From NCBI GenBank assembly GCA_021234155.1, contig JAJEKV010000051.1, forward strand, positions 5,841,944 to 5,905,943: a stretch of DNA of 64,000 nt. Direction: 5' to 3'. How positions within the stretch are numbered: the first letter of the stretch is position 1; every line of letters begins with the position of its first letter. Below the pieces are notes generated by a model, which was not told the DNA's origin, did not search any database, and saw nothing but the letters and a program-made list of their open reading frames with translations. Positions 47,220-59,301 of the stretch are shown in pieces. The translations under genes and the position numbers were made by a program. Origin of the DNA: Isoetes taiwanensis (Eukaryota; Streptophyta; Lycopodiopsida; Isoetales; Isoetaceae).

Positions 47220-47440
47220 AAAATCTATGATCATAGTAAGAATCAAAAAGTGTACCAGGAAGAGCAAATGCAGAAGAGCAGAGCTCGAGTCGCAGAAAGA
47301 GCAAATTGGCAGAAGAGCAGAGCCTCGTGAGACGCAAAAAGAGCAAAATTAAGGAAAAGGTGAAGAGCGTAGCTTAGAGCCAACGAGATATTACACAAGA
47401 AGAAGAAAACGGAAGGTAAAAATGGCCGCCTGCTTTAGGG
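47220..47440 (+). pseudogene. Expanded copy of the Lys/Arg-rich exon at 35.6 kb
   Basis: Begins AAAATCTATGATCATAGTAA, as at 35626, and ends in the AGAGCCAACGAGATATTACA block. Between them the AGAGCAAAT.GCAGAAGAGCA segment is repeated about three times. Frames are broken. It shows this exon also belongs to a repeated segment. Confidence 0.6.
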
Positions 47441-47639
47441 CGATGCACTACTTACACCAAAAACATTATAATAAGAGATGCTTCGGCCATCGATACGATA
47501 TGGAGAGACATCGATCCACGCTTGTTTATGGCTCCTCCGATTCCAAGATTCATCAAGCTTTTTGATATTCATTGATTCATTCTCTTCTCTATTGAAAATC
47601 CATCTATATTCTAATCTATTTGTTCTTTGACATACGGCA

Positions 47640-48105
47640 GTGGCACCTACAAATATTCCTCAAGAACCGCTCCATGTTCCTCCTATTTCTGCTGGTATTC
47701 ATAAAAAATTTCATGCTTTTGAGTATTGTCATTGTTTTATTAAAAGCATACTAATATCTCAATTGCTGCTTCTTGTCATATTTAGCACTTCCATCTGACG
47801 ATATGGAGCAGGATAGAGAGGCAACTCATCTGACTAAACGAAAACATACTCATCATGTTTGTGTGCATCTCATAGCACCAAATGCTTCCCACTCAATCGG
47901 CCGCTCGTAACATTGGCAAACGGCCATGATTTAGAAGAAGATTACAAGTACATGATGTCCCAAGAAATACCGATCATTATAAGATCCTCACAAAATTAAT
48001 GAATGAGCATAAAGCAGATCTGGAAAAGTTAGAAGATGCTGTCAAGATCTTAGACAGCGAAGGAAATTTCGTTGATGCGGAGAAAACAAAGGCTATTTAA
48101 AAGTA
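47640..48105 (+). pseudogene. 3' exons of an unidentified gene
   Basis: A coding-like stretch VAPTNIPQEPLHVPPISAG is followed by GTATTC...TATTTAG, a plausible GT-AG intron of about 95 bp, then PSDDMEQDREATHLTKRKHT. After a break, an open stretch at about 47935-48102 codes NTDHYKILTKLMNEHKADLE and KLEDAVKILDSEGNFVDAEK and ends in TAA. The last part is a clear charged coiled-coil-like helix. I do not recognise the family. A frame problem and a TGA near 47930 separate the parts. It could be a real gene end or a captured copy. Confidence 0.4.
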
Positions 48106-48479
48106 GACCAAAGATTCACTGCCTATGTAAATAAATAATAATGTGTTGTGAGTTTGAAATGTGTTCAAATGTGTTCTCATTTTGAATAAAGAAGATTTCG
48201 ATCCCCATCAACACAGATTTACAAGACTTACGCCACTTTTTTTTAAATAATATTAAATAATAGAATGTTCCCCGCTATGAGAGCTAATTATTTCCTCAAA
48301 TTAATAATTTAAATGTGTTCGATGTCTTTTCCAAATGTCTTCTTCCTTTGAATAAACAAAAACTTCACATTCCAAATCCTCATCACCAACTCTATAAACT
48401 AGACTTCACATTCCAAATCCTCATCTAAGTTTAGGTCTATAAACAAACCATCTCACAGGTGTACATCCAAATATAGTAG

Positions 48480-49510
48480 ATTGATTTCGAGATTGGGCTG
48501 ATTGATCTCTCAAAGCTAGATTCATTGAAGCAGCCCGCATTTTGGATTGAGTGCAGATATCAGGGGGCAAGCGGTGATCGATTGACAAGCTTTCCCCGCT
48601 ATCGGGTTTTTTACTTTGGTTCTTTGGTTCATGTCTTATTTACGTGAGTTAATCTAATGTGGTTAGGGCGAACCCGAGCATAACTTCTTTTTCCTTTCTT
48701 CATTTCGAGTAGCCTTCCATTGTTATCCAAACCGGTCAGCGACGCGGAAAATTTGCCTTGGCTTTGACCCTTTCCCCCATTGAGAACGCCATGGCGTGAT
48801 CTGGCGCTTCATGAAGTCGTGGTATGTCATGCCATAGTTCTCGGCCGAGGTTTAGTGGAGGGGCGACCCGTGGTGAAGCTAGGTCCGCCAAATTCGAGAG
48901 CCAATGGTTTTGAAGTGGTTTTTGTTTTCTTCTTTTAATTGCTTCAACCATACGCTGTTTTCACACCATTGATGCTGGGCATGCATTTTTCCCGCCAAAA
49001 ATCTAATGGCCTTTGATCCGCATAATATCGAATATTCGCCATATCAATGGTGGAGAATAAAACTTAAATGTATCACACACTCCATACCATAGTAGCAAAA
49101 GCAAAGTCATAAGGACCATGGTGCTAGCCAAAAAATAAAATTAAAAAAAAAAAAAAAAAAAAGGTTTAGAAAATGACGCCGCGAGCCTATCACCGCAGCG
49201 CTATGATATCTTATCATTTCAAATACGCCATGAGCCTACGGGCAAAGCGCCAACCGTATGAAATCTTATCATTTCAAATAAAGGATGATCCACCGCCAGT
49301 GGAAATCTCCTCGCCTATTTTTGCAAATAACTAAACGCAGAGCTTCAATCCCACCGGCAGAGCTTCAATCCTACCGCAGGAGCTTCATCCTTTATGTATG
49401 TATGGCATCGCGAATGTCCAATAAATGGCCTTCAAGCAAAGATTCTCCATACGATTCCACCAAAGGCATGTTCCTTTGAAGGATCAACCGCCTTTGTAGG
49501 AGAGGCTCAA
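48480..49510 (-). repeat. Inverted-repeat partner of 11270-12650
   Basis: Reverse complement of the 11.3-12.6 kb block, including the tail of the gypsy gag (about 49285-49490). The 20-bp tandem repeat of the gag tail is present with CTGCAG altered. Confidence 0.8.
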
Positions 49511-49960
49511 ATATTAAGAAATCTATGGAAGCTTGTGTAGAATCTTAGAGAATCCAGAGGTGTCTTAAAGGGATCTAGGGCATCTTAAGGAAATATTGAG
49601 AATCAAATATCTTCATAAAATATTGAGGAATCTAGGGGAACCTTCTAGAATATAATAGAAGGGAATGTAGGGGGAATCTAATGGAATTCGATAGAGGATT
49701 GCTAGAAGCTCAAGAAACTGAAGGAATCTTGAAGAATCTATGAGAATCTAGGAGAATCTAGGGAGAGTCTTTGTAAGTTATAAGGAATCTAAGGGAATAT
49801 ACAAAGAACCTTTGGAAGCCTTAATGAAATCTCAAAGAATCTTGAAGGAATCTAGAGAACCTTGAAGATTCTATTGGAATCTTAAAGAATGTAGGAGTCT
49901 CAGATATAATCTTTTGGGAATATGATGATAAGGGAATCTAGATGGATCCTTCAAGAATTC
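49510..49960 (+). repeat. Degenerate GGAATCTA minisatellite
   Basis: About 450 bp made of imperfect repeats of GAATCTAGGGGAATCT type, 8-20 bp apart, most regular at 49735-49780. Stops fall in all frames. Confidence 0.85.
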
Positions 49961-50199
49961 AAAAAAGACAAAGTCTATCAAAACCATGTTCATCTTTATG
50001 AAATATCAATGGAATATCAAAAGATTTTACTTAATCTTTATAAAATCTAGTGAAATTAAAAACATAGTTTTCAAAAATCAATGGAATCTCACGCTGCATT
50101 CTCAATTAATCTTAGTGACATTGGCTCATACAATGGATTATCTACAATCTTTAAAACATGTTCATTCAACTGCATGTGCCCTACATAGTACAAAGACTT

Positions 50200-50500
50200 G
50201 TGTATATATATACATATGTCATAATATATGATAATATATGATAAAACATGGTATGTGTCACATGCATAATAGATGTGTCACATGGTATATGTGACATATG
50301 TCATAGTATATGACATCAATATGTGTCAGATGGTATATGTGTATATCATGATAGTATATGACATTTATATGAATATCGTTATAATGCCACGTCATATGGC
50401 ATATAATATGACATAAGACTTAAGAACTAATACATATAATATGTGGCTTAAGATATAACACGCATGACATATGTCATTTACAACATATGTATAACAAGCA
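50200..50500. repeat. AT-rich palindromic satellite (ATATGTGACATATGTCATA)
   Basis: Overlapping palindromes of CACATGGTATATGTGACATA and TATGTCATAGTATATGACAT type, resembling the patch at 20.79-20.88 kb. No coding potential. Confidence 0.85.
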
Positions 50501-52586
50501 TAAGGGTTGAGTTTGTGCTTTCAAGTACTAAATTGAACTGCTTATCGATGTGAACAAGCATTTCTATAGTTGCAAGTTGACTAGAATGGCAAGCTTACAA
50601 TTTAGGGTTATGAAGGTTCACTACTTTCAGCGCGCGACTTTCCTTATTATGCCTTTTGCAATGTAATGCTATCAAGGAAGTCTTCTACTAAAACCATATG
50701 ATGTAGCTTTCAGGTTAGATTGCAATTGGCTTTGGGACGCATTTCACAATTATAATTTGTATTTTAAATAGTGGCATGGAAGTATATGCAATATTTGTAA
50801 GAAAAATCATACAAACCTCGTGGATAGGCCTATGGATTGAAGATGACACTTGTCTCCTTTCATCATATGATATTATTTTGATTTGAAAATCTTTTATCTT
50901 TGAGTTGTATTATGTGTGTAGGATCTTGACTCTTCTTTATGGCCGTAGCTTGGAACCATGTGTCATTAAGTTTTGACTTTGTTTTAAGAGACATGTCCAT
51001 TAGAAAGACCGCCTTTCCTTTATCCATTGCCCTTTTAATGGCCAACTTTTTTATTTTGCCCATTAACCGCCCACTTTTGCTCTACCCACCTTACAAACAT
51101 TGTAGATTGAATAAGATGCATGGTCTATTGTTGGGCATTTGTGGCCAATGAAGGTCAAGCGTGAGCATTTGGTGGTCCATCGAGGCCTTTTGGTGGTCTA
51201 TTGAAGGTTTATCACCACCATAATAATCATCAAGCTTAAAATCTTAATAGCAAACTTCAAATTTGTTGACACGACTGGTACCTAAAGTCCAAGGTTCCAT
51301 TATGATATATCCAACTAGAAGATTTTAAAACATATCATAATAAGGCTTCCCCCCTAAAGTTCCCTATATAGTAGGTCCACTCGATATACGAGTCATAAAG
51401 ACGGGAGTGGTCCGCCACTGTGGTTATGGGGGCATGGCAAAAATATGGCAAAGTTGTGGAAATATGGCAAAGTTGTGGGCAAGGAATATTAATATGAACC
51501 ATTGGTTAGAGAACAATAAAGGTCCATTGACTCTTAATGGACTAAGGGTGCACGTGTTACAAAAAATGGATGCAACACAAAGATGTGTCGTGGAGAACCA
51601 TAAAGGGGCGTTGACTAATATTAGGCCAAGGGGGCACCTTTTGAAAAAGGGAGGACTCTCAAATAAAGAGATAAGGAAGAGCATCGAATATATCCTTAAA
51701 AAGTTTAATCTTTACTTGGGAAAAGGAGATATTATTACCCCTTGATAACACGGGCAAATTGCCTTTTGAAAAGGCAACGAAGGAAATAAAAGGAGTAGAA
51801 CTAACCTATTACGAGGGAGGAAAGCAACATGAAACAACAATTATTGGTCATGAATAGTAACTTGACTGAGTGAACAGTAAGTCTTAGGGCAGCCAGAAGG
51901 ATCGTAATGCATGTCCACTGACGAACACATAAATAAGCAAATGGATTGCTTCCAACCCGCACCCACAAGCCTAGGTCGATAGAGTGGATCTCAGCAAAGG
52001 CCGAGTTGTTGCAGAAGCTGGCCTAATGGCTAGTCCTTAATTGGGAGCCGATTTCAGCAAGCCCAGCTCAGAGGAGAATTCATGGGTCTGCTATTAAGGA
52101 AAACCTTAATTCCTTATGAAGCGATTTCCTTTCTTGTGTGAAGGGCAGATATCTGACTCGATAGAGGAGCCTTACTATTGGTCTACGCGGAGTAGAGAAG
52201 AGAGCTGAATGGGGGTCTCCTTCCCGTGGGTCCCTGATCGAGCCAGTCTCCTTGGCATCAAAGCCTGATTTTGGTGCCTTGCTTTCAGCATAGATTGAGT
52301 CACCAATAGAAGGTTTCGTTGATAAATTTGAAAGCTTTGTGAAAAAATCGTTAGCCCTTTCTATGCAACAGATGATGGAAGTTATGAGCATCCTCTTAGT
52401 TGATTGGAAGATACAAAGGAGAACACAAAGAAGGAGATAAGCATGTTTATCAAATCCAAATTAGATTTTGACAGTGACATAATTGAGGCATTTTAGGTGG
52501 GCAAAATCGCTGGTAATAATGAGGCATATTATTGTATAATTTGCTAATGCTGACGATCTTATAGCCGAAAATGTTGAAATGGGCTA
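50501..52586. other. No firm gene
   Basis: A plus-strand 112-residue frame at 51407-51745 and a minus-strand 103-residue frame at 52080-52391 are open but carry no recognisable motif. The first starts with a short internal repeat (GGCAAAATATGGCAAAGTTGTGG). I regard both as unproven. Confidence 0.4.
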
Positions 52587-52985
52587 GTGATGGAGTTGTT
52601 GTCTAATAATAATGCTGATGATGCGGGCAATCTTATAGCTCAAATGTTTAAGTGGGTTGGTGATGGAATTGTTGCGATCTTGTTGAAATTGTTTAATGCA
52701 AAAGCATACGAGACTTCAAGCATTGCAAATAAACATAGTAGTCCCATTCCACAAAGCAAGCAACGAATTGCATCCAACTAATTACCGAATGATCATGGTT
52801 AGTAGTTTATACACTAAACTTTCCGCAATCATTCTGGATTTAAAATTAGTACATAGGCTGACGTTAATAATGTTAGAACAGTGGGACAAGTTGGATTCAG
52901 ACTTAAAAGATCCATCATTGGCCATTTGGCCACTATGCATGCAATGATAGAATTTATTGTTAAAGACTACATATTCTAAATGAGA
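52587..52985 (+). pseudogene. LINE (non-LTR) reverse transcriptase fragment
   Basis: In successive frames the sequence gives VVPFHK, NYRMIMVSSLYTKLSAIIL, then GQVGFRLKRSIIGHLATMHA. These match the LINE reverse transcriptase blocks 'I-PI-K', 'NYRPI-L-S--YK--A-IL' and 'Q-GFR--RS--DH----', where intact enzymes prime DNA synthesis at nicked chromosomal targets. The catalytic YADD block is beyond the preserved part. At least two frame changes (near 52780 and 52870) make it a dead fragment. Confidence 0.8.
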
Positions 52986-53640
52986 TGCACTCTAGACTAC
53001 CACAGTCATCGGATCTATCCATCCTATGGCCTAGATCATATGTTGGGGCCTCCCGGAGCCTCCTGTTTTTATTATGGTCATTTATGACTAGGGGCACCTA
53101 TGATTTTGAAATATGGAATACAGGTTCGCCTAAGGTTTTGGAATATGAAATACTAGGGACTCCTCTCGATACGAGTTTCCCTAAGGTTTTAGATTTTGAG
53201 ATATGGAGACGCAAATGCAACTAGCAAACTAACATGCTTATTTTTTCTATTGAATCTATGTTTTTACCTCCCCCTTTTAGGGATATGGTCTATGGTCTCA
53301 GGGATAGTGATTTATGCATCCATATCAAATCCCCCTAGAACCATGTATTATTATGCTATATATTGAAGATGAGTTGACAATTTCTGAGGATTAGAATGAT
53401 TTGTCGGGAAAGTCGTAGACTGGGACGAGAACCACATAAATATGGCTTGGATGGAAGAAGTATATTCCTCTTTTCAGTTCGACAAGCAATGGCATGTTCG
53501 TGTATCATCATTCATTTGGGCAAGTGCAACGTGTGACAATTGATAAGGGAGACTGCAAATTGCATACCTAAAGAATTTATCAGGAGTAGATACAAGGTCT
53601 CCAGAAACATGATTGTTTAAAATGAAAGGTTCAAGAAAAG
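52986..53640. other. No gene seen
   Basis: Short frames. A repeated phrase, CCTAAGGTTTTGGAATATGA / CCTAAGGTTTTAGATTTTGA, occurs twice near 53125-53195. Confidence 0.5.
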
Positions 53641-53770
53641 GCCGATGTGATCGCTTTTACTTGACGATGGATCAACACATGATTTCATCTCGTAGGATTT
53701 GATGTACAAACTAGGATTACCTATTTGTGATTTACAAACTACAATCACAGTTAGTAAGGTTTGAAGGGTT
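53640..53770 (+). pseudogene. Ty3/gypsy aspartic protease fragment
   Basis: One frame reads LLLDDGSTHDFIS, a stop, then DLMYKLGLPICDLQTTITVS. This is the retroviral-type aspartic protease signature (D-G-S/T with the following HNFIS and LGL segments) that matures Gag-Pol in plant gypsy elements. It is a short fragment with a stop codon; reverse transcriptase does not follow recognisably. Confidence 0.7.
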
Positions 53771-54959
53771 CCAAGAATCGCTATGCATAAATATGTGATA
53801 GCTCCTAACTAGATATGTTGAATGACAATGGTGTTGTTCACAACTCAATGAAGGATACTTCGTTCAGCATGCATAAAATTGCCACAATCAATCCCAAAAA
53901 GTATCTCTCAAAATTAGATCCATAATATTGGACTCCTTCAAAAATCAAAGCGAATACTAGCACTAGTTGGTAAACAATGGTCTTCCAGGTGGAGAAAATT
54001 TTATGGAGACCAAAGATACATAGAAATAAATGGATAAAGAAATTGCAACGGAGACTAGCATAGATGAAATGACATTAAAGATTGCAAAAAATGTAGCTAC
54101 TATCTTTTGTAAGATGCCGATCTTCATATTTGTAGTAAAAGCAAGGCAGCCTAAAAAATTTAATGAAAGGAAGAGGTAGCCAAAAAAGTGGCACTCCTGT
54201 TGTTTGCCAAAATGAGATGTGCAGAACTAGGTTACTTTTTCATAAATCAAGTCCGTTTCAAGCATCGCCGGTTTCGAGTATACCAACCAAGCCGCATTTC
54301 AAGTTCTTTCGCACGCCGCGAAGACTGACTTCCTATGGGCACCCTTTGTTCTTGTGTATTGTATGAACCTTTTACGTGATTTGTCAATAATTGAATAAGC
54401 TTCCCCAATTAAGACTTCTACAGTGTTTGAGATCATCGCTTTTTGCCTCGGGTTTTTTTCAGGGCCAAGCGCAAGGAAAACCTTTGAAAATACAAATTGC
54501 AAATCAAAAAAATAGGTATTCTTACTTAAATCATATCAATGTGAGGAATTGAAACTTACCTTTTTCATACCTGTGTTCATCTCTGTGCCCTCCTCTCTCA
54601 GATTGCCCCCAGCATCCGCACTGTAGGCACCAAATCTAGCGTAACCCCGAAAAGCCGATGACCGGTTCATCCGTGATTCCTCCCAAATTCGGTAGAGCCG
54701 CCTCCAAATCTGGCCTCGTTTCTAGAGCATTGAATCGCCTCGATGCGTAAGTTCAAACCAAATGGGTTGCTGCTTGAGGTATAGAAGTGCTAGCTGATCC
54801 GCTTGTGGCCGAATTCCGCTTAGTTCTTGATTTTGTGCACCATAGCTCAATCACAATGCCGCCATAGAAATGGAGGCAAAAATTATTTAAGAAGGTTGCA
54901 CATGCATTGAATCCCGCTTCACCGACCTTTTAATTATCCCATTCATGTAAATACCTTTG
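53771..54959. other. No gene seen
   Basis: Decayed sequence, perhaps continuing the gypsy element, with no motif found in any frame. Confidence 0.4.
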
Positions 54960-55170
54960 CTATGGACACTTTAATGGAAGCCATTGCCGACAAGAGTCGC
55001 CATAGCCATAGCCAGAAGAAGATTTTTTCAATGCTCGTATCAGGTTTATTTGAGTCAGCCGATGGTCTAAGCCATAGCCAAAGAAATTTAGGGCGCAGAT
55101 GTCGATCGTTTGACGCCATAGCCAAAGAATTTAAGCGATGCCGCGATCGCCTGGACGCCATAGCCACCAT
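54960..55170. repeat. Degenerate GCCATAGCCAAAGAA repeats
   Basis: Five or so imperfect copies of a CGCCATAGCCA unit spaced 20-60 bp apart. Frames on both strands (His/Ser-rich and Trp/Leu-rich) follow from this composition. Confidence 0.75.
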
Positions 55171-57085
55171 TTTTTTTTCTTCCCCGACCATTTTCTCCGG
55201 CATTTTTTGTTTCTATTTTTCCTCCTAAATACGTGCGGAATCAATCGAATATGACAAAGGCATCTTGCCCCCTAATAATATTTTATATATATGTTAAGAT
55301 AAGGGTAGCAATAATTGGGACTGGATTCCCGGTTTGGCAGTGACCGGCATAGCCGGGTGCATTGTGCTACCCTTACAATATCACAGTTGGGGAGCACAAG
55401 ATCCGGTTACTATGATCAAAATTTGCCATGATTTCTACCTGTGCAGTGCGGAAATAGGACCACCGGAAATAGCACCACCGGAAATAGCAGCGACCCAACT
55501 GTGATATTGTCAAGGAAAGTGTGAATCTTTTGGGGCAAGTCAAATTCTGGAAATTCTGATAGTTCATTACGATGGGGCTGCCTTGGAAGACAGCGGCTTA
55601 TTGCATGCCGATTGAAACGGCTAGGAGTCTGCTGCGCCCGTCCCTCATCCTGCCGGAATGGTGAATCCAGGTAAAGAATGCAGGATGCTTCGTCCTGCTT
55701 TGTTTAGTTCATTCGGGACTTCTTCCCAGCAGAGATTCGGGTGGCGATGGTGTTTGATTCAGGGAGTTTGGAGTGCTGCCAAGCATTGGCAGAGGATTGA
55801 TTCTGGCAGGTAATGCTGCTTCAGGATAGGATGAACAATTTTGGTTCTTGTTTGCGTTTTTGTTGTTTTAGGCAGTCTTTCTTTCCTTTAGGCAGGGTGG
55901 GATGAACCATTGCAGCCCAGGATTGGGAAGGGCGATTCCGGCAGCCTGAACCATTGCGGCCCAGGACTGGGAAGGGCGATTCCGAGAGCCTGTCCAGAAC
56001 GTGAATGGTGTGCGAACCTTTTCTTTTATTTGTTTTTTCCTGCCCTACAACCATGAGGCCGATCGAGATTTTAGGAAATGACACGACAGTTTTTCTCCAA
56101 AAAGATACTGGCCGCCGATCTGGCATCATACCAGCAATATGCTCCACATCCGCGGCTGGCATTTAACCTCACAAGATAACCCATACAAAGATAGATAAAC
56201 GGATAAAACGGACTCTCAGTTCTGCCACTTTGCCATATCAACAAATCGAAGGAGCAGAAACAATGGCCATTTCCATTGCAGTTTGATTTACCTACCTCCT
56301 GGCTTTGCAAAAGGACAAAGATGAATTTGCTAGAAGACAAAGCTTCATCCACTACAAGACAAAGCCTGTTCGTCTTAGCCTTTCCAAGTGGTCTTTTCCA
56401 TCACCTAAAAACTTTAGGGACGACCTGGTCTTGTCAACAAATGGGGGGGTTCTGACACTGTAGTTTGGGTTTGTTGACAGTTCTGGTGAAAGACCTTAAG
56501 AGAGGTAAGCTGAAGTCCTCACTGTCGGATTTGCTTATTTGATGGGCATAGTGCTTGGTTTTGTTGTTTATTTCCTCTTTCATATTGGCTTTGATTTGTA
56601 TATACTTCAGATTGCATATTTCAGATTGGCTTCGATTTGCTTATTAGGGATGTCGTGATAATAAGTAAGTATTTTAGATTGCCTTTGATTTGCTTATTAG
56701 GTAATGAAAACTCATATTGAGAGTATTATTCTCCTAGATCCTCCTCAGCCTCCCCAAGGAGGCCTCTGAACCTGTTCCTGTTGCTCCTTGAGCAAGTTAG
56801 CAAATTTGTCAGTATAATGGGCTGGTGTAGCAATAGTTGTCACTTGGCGCCGCTCTGGCATTGCTCAACATGAGGGGTTCTGCCTCCTGTTTAAGTTGAA
56901 GGTTGCCTTGGCTTACTTTTTGCTGAGTAACATAGCTGCCCATAAGCATTGGCATGAAGCTCCTTGCCTTGCACAGGACTTGTATTTCATGCAAAACGTG
57001 GGCTTGCTGGCAGCGCAGTCCTACACAAATGGCATAGAAGGCTTCTAGATTCACATAGAAGCATAGAAGGCTTCTAGATTCACAC
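55171..57085. other. No gene recognised; small tandem repeats
   Basis: A 15-16-bp repeat (CCACCGGAAATAG) occurs three times at 55459-55489. A repeat of about 46 bp (GAACCATTGCNGCCCAGGA) occurs twice at 55901-55995. A 28-bp direct repeat (AGAAGGCTTCTAGATTCACA) occurs at 57030-57085. A minus-strand 115-residue frame at 56809-57156 is open but unassigned. From about 55.5 kb onward CAG and CTG become common. Confidence 0.5.
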
Positions 57086-57636
57086 TCGGATCTGGAGTTT
57101 ATAGTCGGATCTGATGTTAAGAAAAAGAGATTCAGTTGTGTAGTTTGGGCGAGCATCTGAGGCGCTTTGGAAGACTCAAGATATCTTGCAGCCGGATTTG
57201 TGCAGAATTTGTAAAGTCGAAGACATATTGCATGGCTATTTTGGTTCGTGGCTTTTTTTGGAATACAAGCAAAAGTTGCATTCTATTTTTGTTGATCGGG
57301 TAAATAAAACCTAAAATGGGCAGTGATACGCTGGGAAACGGATAAAGTCTAGATTACATGTCGAGATCTTGCATGAGTTTGGTCACATTTGGAGTTACGC
57401 AGAGGGAACCGGATTTGAACACTGCTAGATAAGGAGCTGCCGTTGAGTGCAGAATCTCTTCAGATTGAGTGGCAATCTTTCAAATAGACTGGCTTTGGAT
57501 GGAATTGGCTCCTGGAAGTCTTCAAATCCCCTGATCAGCAAGATTTGAGTGAGATTTCTTCCTTCTTGTTACGCCTCAGTCTTGTCAGACTTGTGCTATT
57601 GTAGATGTGATATAACTGCCTTGCTAGAGAATCTAA

Positions 57637-58440
57637 TCATGGTCTATTTTACTTGAGTCTGCTAAGCAGCTTTATCAGATTATAGCTCCTCTAAAAGGTA
57701 AGGTTTTAACCATTCATAACTACGAAGAATGGAGATCTCAAATGACCTGGTCATTGATATCCCAAGGTGTGTGGCATGTTGTCGGAGGAAATAATCTTTT
57801 AGCTACTCCTGATGAAGAAGACAGAGTTTACAAATCTATTGATGCTACTTTACAATCAGGGGTTTTGCAAAGATCATTCCTTACTGCCAAGGACTTGTGG
57901 GATTATCTAAGGTTTCAATTTGGACAGAGCCATGACCAAGACTTAAATCATGCTAATTATTCCCTTCCACTTGGTGATGTTTGGGATGAGGTTGCAATTA
58001 TGGCAGCCATGACAGCTGACACAGATGTTCATCAAGAAGATATTCCTGATACATTTCGCCATGATGATTACGAAATTGTGGAAAACCTTGGAGAAGGGCA
58101 GGCTGCACGGATTAAACAAGAGCATACTATGTCTAATGAAGATAATGTTCACGATATTAGTCCATCTTCTATGATCCAAACTTCATTTGACATAGCAGAT
58201 TATGCTGTAACAGAGATGTTCTTGGAGTCTTCACCGCTGTATATTGCTCCTTTACCTGTTCTGCAGGGTGCTCTGATTCAGGATATTTGCAATGAGATGG
58301 AAGACGAGCACATGGTAGTCTCATGTGAATGGAGTGCTGATTTCTACGAACCGGTATACTTTCTGATCTTATCATGGACACAGCTGCATGTTTTGAAAAT
58401 GATCACATGTTTGCACTGCAAAGTGCTTCAGAAGAACTAA
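57637..58440 (+). CDS. Copia-like gag start fused to unknown region, unit 1
   Basis: The frame is open from after TAA at 57634. The first ATG is at 57742, but homology begins earlier with SAKQLYQIIAPLKGKVLTIH, then NYEEWRSQMTWSLISQGVWH, VVGG, and AKDLWDYLRFQFGQSHDQDL. That is the copia Gag N-terminal region (NY--W---M---L---GLW--V-G, then A+-LWD-L---YG), which packages element RNA. Because the homologous stretch runs upstream of the ATG, a missing start or an upstream exon is likely. After about residue 110 the resemblance ends; the rest is acidic (DVHQEDIPDTF; EDNVHDISPSSM) and unrecognised. The frame overlaps the next ORF by about 65 bp in the -1 frame. I see no canonical slippery heptamer in the overlap. 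Confidence 0.6.
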   Translation, partial: SWSILLESAKQLYQIIAPLKGKVLTIHNYEEWRSQMTWSLISQGVWHVVGGNNLLATPDEEDRVYKSIDATLQSGVLQRSFLTAKDLWDYLRFQFGQSHDQDLNHANYSLPLGDVWDEVAIMAAMTADTDVHQEDIPDTFRHDDYEIVENLGEGQAARIKQEHTMSNEDNVHDISPSSMIQTSFDIADYAVTEMFLESSPLYIAPLPVLQGALIQDICNEMEDEHMVVSCEWSADFYEPVYFLILSWTQLHVLKMITCLHCKVLQKN

Positions 58441-59301
58441 AATTAGCATCAATTTCAATGGATCATAAGCAATTTCGTATTAAAGAGAAACAGATTTCTA
58501 AGTTTCCTTGCGTTGATCTTCATGCTACCCTTCCTGAATTTGCTTCTATTATGGCTCACATTTGTACTCAGCCGCTAGAATTACCTTGTTACATTTGCTT
58601 AAACGTTCCATTTGGTTGTCCACATGATGGGAGGTTGGAGGATTATCCTAACTTGAATGAGTATTTGGGTATGTGCCTCATTATGATGTTGGCTTAATCC
58701 CAACAAGTTGTTGAAAATTAGCTACAGTTGTAAGCATAAACAAAATCAAGTTTTATTTGATCTTCACAATTCTGTGTTTCTAAAGAGAGATGATATGGTT
58801 TCTGACAGAAGTGTATTAGCAGCGCAGCTTCTAAAGCAATCACTAACACTTGGTATGGTTGGGTTACCTAAGGAGTGTTATGAGTTACAAGTGCTACCTT
58901 TTACGGAAAGATGTTCAAACTGTCAAGTAGAGGATACAAAAACATTCACTGCTGAGAGTCTTGTTAGTTGTACATGTTTGCAGGATTCAGCAGGCCACTT
59001 ACATGGGTTTAACCTTGGGTTGAAGGCTGAGTATGGTTTATTACAGAGACAAAAGAAGTTGTTTTATACCGTTCCTTGTATTTCCTGGAAAAGGGAATGG
59101 TACAGAGGCAGGATGTTATGGTTTAACAGCAACATCAAGTGGCAGCCATGGTTACTTCTGTGGTTGAATTTGCTTCATATGCTGAATTCCTTCCAGGCAG
59201 CGCTATATCTCAGGGGGATACTTCGCATTAGTAGTTCTCGCTTCGCTTTCGATATTTTGGGTCATGCTAGTCATCAGGGGATGTTAACGAATGATATGTG
59301 A
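58374..59301 (+). pseudogene. Unknown cysteine-containing ORF, unit 1, frameshifted
   Basis: Same protein as the intact unit-2 copy (61835-62632) but split. The first part runs 58374-58697, then loss of one G near 58668 and further changes near 58695 shift it, and it resumes at 58708. Cys pairs PCYIC, CSNC and SCTC are kept. The end runs on past the unit-2 stop in a different frame into the polypurine tract and LTR. Function unknown. The gene in this unit cannot give the full product. Confidence 0.55.

Noticed and set aside
50863-51063. 66-residue Lys-rich minus-strand frame
   Set aside because: Composition-driven frame in AT-rich DNA with no motif.
52080-52391. 103-residue minus-strand frame as a gene
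   Set aside because: No recognisable motif or splice signals, and no second copy to test conservation.
56350-56370. CACTACAAGACAAAG as a CACTA terminus
   Set aside because: The pentamer alone is not enough; the inner sequence lacks repeated subterminal motifs and no partner was found.
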